NCBI GenBank assembly: GCA_964460845.1
Contig: CAYWRZ010000003.1
Coordinates: forward strand, 62,001-126,000
Direction: 5' to 3'
From: CAYWRZ01 sp964460845
Lineage (GTDB): Bacteria > Bacteroidota > Bacteroidia > Flavobacteriales_D > UBA2798
DNA: 64,000 nt
The notes under the pieces were generated by a model. That model was not told where the DNA came from. It saw only the letters and a program-made list of their open reading frames with translations, and searched no databases. Position numbers and translations under genes: made by a program. Shown here one piece after another: positions 61,589 to 64,000 of this stretch; positions within the stretch are counted from its first letter, which is position 1; every line of letters starts with the position of its first letter.

Positions 61589-62842
61589 TCAGACGCTGTA
61601 CTTCTTGAGAATAACAGATGAGTTGTGTCCTCCGAAACCAAACGTATTGCTCAGCGCATAATTTACGGTACGACGCTGAAGGGTGTTAAACGTAAGGTTC
61701 AGCCGCGCGTCCATTTCGGGATCGTCGGTAAAATGGTTGATGGTAGGAGGTATCACATCCTGACTTACTGCCAGCACACAAGCCAGGGCTTCTATCGCAC
61801 CGGCAGCACCCAGCAGGTGACCGGTCATCGATTTGGTAGAGCTGATGTTGAGCTTGTAAGCCTGCTCACCGAATACCTGAAGAATAGCTTTGGTTTCGGC
61901 TACATCGCCCAGCGGTGTAGAGGTGCCGTGTACGTTGATGTAATCAATATCGGAAGGCTGAATACCTGCATCGCTCAGCGCATTGCGCATTACGTTGAGG
62001 GCTCCGAGTCCTTCGGGATGGGGAGCGGTAAGGTGATGCGCATCGGCCGACATCCCTCCGCCTACTACTTCTGCATAAATTTTAGCACCGCGCTTTTTGG
62101 CATGCTCATATTCTTCAAGAATAAGGCAGCCTGAACCTTCACCCAATACAAAGCCGTCGCGATCCTTATCGAAAGGACGCGATGCGGTTTCGGGCGAATC
62201 GTTACGGGTCGAAAGTGCGTGCAAGGCGTTAAAACCGCCCACACCCGCTTCGTAAATTGTCGCTTCCGAACCACCCGAAATCATGATGTCAGCCTTACCC
62301 AAACGAATGTAGGTAAAGGCGTCTATCAAGGCATTGGTAGAAGAAGCACAAGCCGAAACGGTTGTAAAATTAGGACCGCGAAAACCGTAAGCCATAGAAA
62401 TATGACCCGAAGCGATATCCGCAATCATTTTTGGAATAAAAAACGGGTTAAAACGGGGAGTTCCGTCGCCGGCGAAAAACGCCTGACACTCGTCCTGAAA
62501 TGTTTTCAGCCCGCCTATACCCGAACCCCAAATGACTCCAGAGCGGTCGAGATCGACCGCCTGGACATCAATATTGGAATCTTTCATCGCTTCCGCAACC
62601 GCTACCAGCGCAAACTGGGTAAACTGGTCCATCTTCCGCGATTCTTTTCTCTCGAAATGATCTTCCGCATTAAAGCCCTTCACCTCGCAGGCAAAACGGG
62701 TTTTGAATTTGGAAGCATCAAAACGGGTAATCGGGGCGGCTCCGCTGACACCGTTCTGTAGGGCGTTCCAGTAATCCTGTACGTTGTTCCCTATAGGGGT
62801 AAGCGCACCAATCCCAGTTACGACTACTCGTTTTAATTCCAT
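61589..62842 (-). CDS. fabF: 3-oxoacyl-[acyl-carrier-protein] synthase II
   Basis: FabF extends acyl-ACP chains in fatty acid synthesis. The 417-residue protein has the Cys-His-His active site: Cys in VSACASSTNALIDA, His in NVHGTSTPLGD, and His in SMTGHLLGAAG. The N-terminus MELKRVVVTGIGALTPIGN is typical. It lies 18 bases after acpP and abuts rnc. Confidence 0.97.
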   Translation of the reverse strand: MELKRVVVTGIGALTPIGNNVQDYWNALQNGVSGAAPITRFDASKFKTRFACEVKGFNAEDHFERKESRKMDQFTQFALVAVAEAMKDSNIDVQAVDLDRSGVIWGSGIGGLKTFQDECQAFFAGDGTPRFNPFFIPKMIADIASGHISMAYGFRGPNFTTVSACASSTNALIDAFTYIRLGKADIMISGGSEATIYEAGVGGFNALHALSTRNDSPETASRPFDKDRDGFVLGEGSGCLILEEYEHAKKRGAKIYAEVVGGGMSADAHHLTAPHPEGLGALNVMRNALSDAGIQPSDIDYINVHGTSTPLGDVAETKAILQVFGEQAYKLNISSTKSMTGHLLGAAGAIEALACVLAVSQDVIPPTINHFTDDPEMDARLNLTFNTLQRRTVNYALSNTFGFGGHNSSVILKKYSV

Positions 62843-62860
62843 AAAGTGAAAAAAGGAAAA

Positions 62861-63097
62861 TTACTTAGCGTTGTTCTGAATGTAAGCGATAGCATCACCT
62901 ACAGTTCCGATCTTCTCTGCCTGATCGTCAGGAATAGCAATGTTAAACTCTTTCTCGAACTCCATAATAAGTTCAACCGTGTCAAGTGAATCGGCACCCA
63001 GATCGTTAGTAAAGCTCGCGCTTTCGTTTACTTCCGATTCATCTACGCCTAACTTGTCAACAATGATAGCGATAACTCTGGACTTGATATCAGCCAT
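62861..63097 (-). CDS. acpP: Acyl carrier protein
   Basis: The 78-residue acidic protein carries the growing acyl chain on phosphopantetheine at Ser37 in GADSLDTVEL. It is the first gene of acpP-fabF-rnc. Length, charge and sequence are standard. Confidence 0.98.
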   Translation of the reverse strand: MADIKSRVIAIIVDKLGVDESEVNESASFTNDLGADSLDTVELIMEFEKEFNIAIPDDQAEKIGTVGDAIAYIQNNAK

Positions 63098-63103
63098 GTC
63101 TGT

Positions 63104-63111
63104 TCTCCTTT
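63104..63111 (-). promoter_or_regulatory. Strong Shine-Dalgarno site for acpP
   Basis: On the minus strand AAAGGAGA lies 6 bases before the acpP ATG. Good Shine-Dalgarno sites are uncommon in Bacteroidota, where most genes in this window have none, so this marks unusually strong translation. Confidence 0.65.
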
Positions 63112-63133
63112 CTTAATTTGATTTTTCAGGCTG

Positions 63134-63164
63134 CAAAGAAAGGGCGTTTAAAAAATATATCAAA
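63134..63164 (-). promoter_or_regulatory. Promoter of acpP-fabF-rnc
   Basis: On the minus strand TTTCTTTG (63134-63141) resembles the -7 box with one mismatch, and TTTG (63161-63164) lies exactly 19 bases upstream as the -33 element. Confidence 0.65.
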
Positions 63165-63237
63165 ATTTTTATTGATAAATGTAAAAGATTGAATACTAAA
63201 CCGTTTATTCCCAAAACCCTTCGTACACCCCTGTAAA

Positions 63238-64000
63238 TCAACGCTTTTTTGAGGCCGCACGAATTTCTTCGGTCAGCGAATGTTCAGCTTGTTGAAAATT
63301 AGTTATCGGCAGATACCGCCCTTCGCCGGTTTCAGCGATTTTTTTCATCGACTTTTCATCCGCTTCGGTATTCCGGATTCCAATCACGGAAGTATGGATG
63401 CCCCGCTTGCGAAAACGTTTTACCAAAGGCATCACATCGGACGTGTAAAGGTTAAAGGCCCCGTCGGTCGCCATAATGACTAAATTATTACCCCCCTCCA
63501 CAAAATGCTGCATAGCCACCTGATAAGCCAGCTTCATGCCCTCGCCCCCCGCTGTAAGCCCCGAAGCTTCGGCATCACGGATAATTCCGATCACTTTTTC
63601 TTTCTGATCGCCACTCACCGAAGGCAGTATCACCCGCGCCTGGGTCGAATAGGCCACAATAGAAATGCGATCGACCGAACGCAGCATTTCAGCCACTTTG
63701 ATCATGGACGCTTTCAGCAAATCCAATTTGCCTTCCTCTAACATAGAAGAAGATACGTCTATCAGAAAAACCAAATTATTCCGTACGTAAAGCCGCTCGG
63801 AAAAAGACGCTGTATCCGCGTCTTCCTGCAAGGGCCCGATCTCTTCCTGCACCACAAGAGTATCGGCCGATACCGGTATTTCGTTTGCCGTTTCGGGTAA
63901 AGAAGGGAAAAACAGGCTGTCGGGCATAGGACGCTCTTCGGCCACCGGCTCAGGTAAAAGCGGGATCATCGCTAATAAAAGCGTATCTCTGCGCACATGG
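63238..64000 (-). CDS. VWA domain protein (5' end cut by window)
   Basis: The reading frame is open to the right edge, so the N-terminus is missing; a GTG at 63996 could in theory be a start but no signal peptide follows it. The visible 250 or so residues hold a von Willebrand A domain with the MIDAS motif DVSSSM and a second metal residue region in IMATDGAFN. A short proline-rich linker precedes it. Proteins of this kind bind ligands or complex partners through a metal ion. The partner cannot be told here. Confidence 0.82.
   Translation of the reverse strand, partial: HVRRDTLLLAMIPLLPEPVAEERPMPDSLFFPSLPETANEIPVSADTLVVQEEIGPLQEDADTASFSERLYVRNNLVFLIDVSSSMLEEGKLDLLKASMIKVAEMLRSVDRISIVAYSTQARVILPSVSGDQKEKVIGIIRDAEASGLTAGGEGMKLAYQVAMQHFVEGGNNLVIMATDGAFNLYTSDVMPLVKRFRKRGIHTSVIGIRNTEADEKSMKKIAETGEGRYLPITNFQQAEHSLTEEIRAASKKR

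Overview
The window reads as a chromosomal segment of a Bacteroidota bacterium, probably Cytophagales-like, although the exact genus cannot be told from sequence alone. The signs are: many start sites preceded by the Bacteroidota -7 box TAnnTTTG (for example at 1931, 14952, 15891, 19458, 26438, 39103, 40246 and 50054); very few Shine-Dalgarno sequences; frequent TTG starts; and phylum-typical families (DUF2723, DUF4270, short GT5 'glycogen synthase', DksA-like protein with a lysine-rich tail, TPR proteins, AsmA-like giant).

Layout. 1-2063: 5' end of a DUF2723 membrane protein and tRNA-Gln. 2191-4544: GH3-like adenylating enzyme and a membrane protein. 4556-9886 (minus): ileS, a DksA-like protein and lspA, an apparent operon. 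10081-19438: housekeeping block with glmS, DUF4270, GT5 protein, panC-panD-flippase-like gene, and prs-rplY-pth. 19670-21666: tRNA-Leu followed by an AT-rich insertion carrying one OLD-family (ATPase-TOPRIM) nuclease. 22617-26380: a membrane gene whose 3' end was duplicated in tandem together with a TPR gene, giving two TPR paralogues with an apparently identical core. 26455-40140: dCMP deaminase, S41 protease, Lrp regulator, HemW, histidine kinase, AsmA-like protein, BaiN-like flavoprotein, RidA family, methylmalonyl-CoA epimerase and HAD hydrolase. 40276-43871: a variable region with tRNA-Ile2, a tiny GIY-YIG nuclease gene, a broken tRNA-like copy, a small membrane protein, and an SGNH/MBOAT pair probably acetylating a surface polymer. 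44040-52811: M61-like protease, oxidoreductase, a long convergent gap, tRNA-Val, a possible caspase-fold protein, galE and a beta-barrel-like protein. 52962-59116: a signalling cluster with a pseudo-receiver, a hybrid histidine kinase with Hpt, a lone receiver, an NtrC-type sigma-54 activator and a further receiver, followed by envelope genes and a candidate structured RNA (59702-59807). 60869-63097 (minus): acpP-fabF-rnc. 63238-64000: a VWA protein cut by the window end.

The most unusual item is the tRNA-Ile2 / GIY-YIG / tRNA-remnant cassette (40276-40734): the nuclease stop codon lies inside a partial tRNA copy, and a 24-base tRNA 3' end is repeated exactly on both sides. Next come the candidate RNA, the tandem TPR duplication with signs of gene conversion, and the AT-rich OLD nuclease insertion next to tRNA-Leu.

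All calls rest on reading the sequence and the translations; no database search was run.
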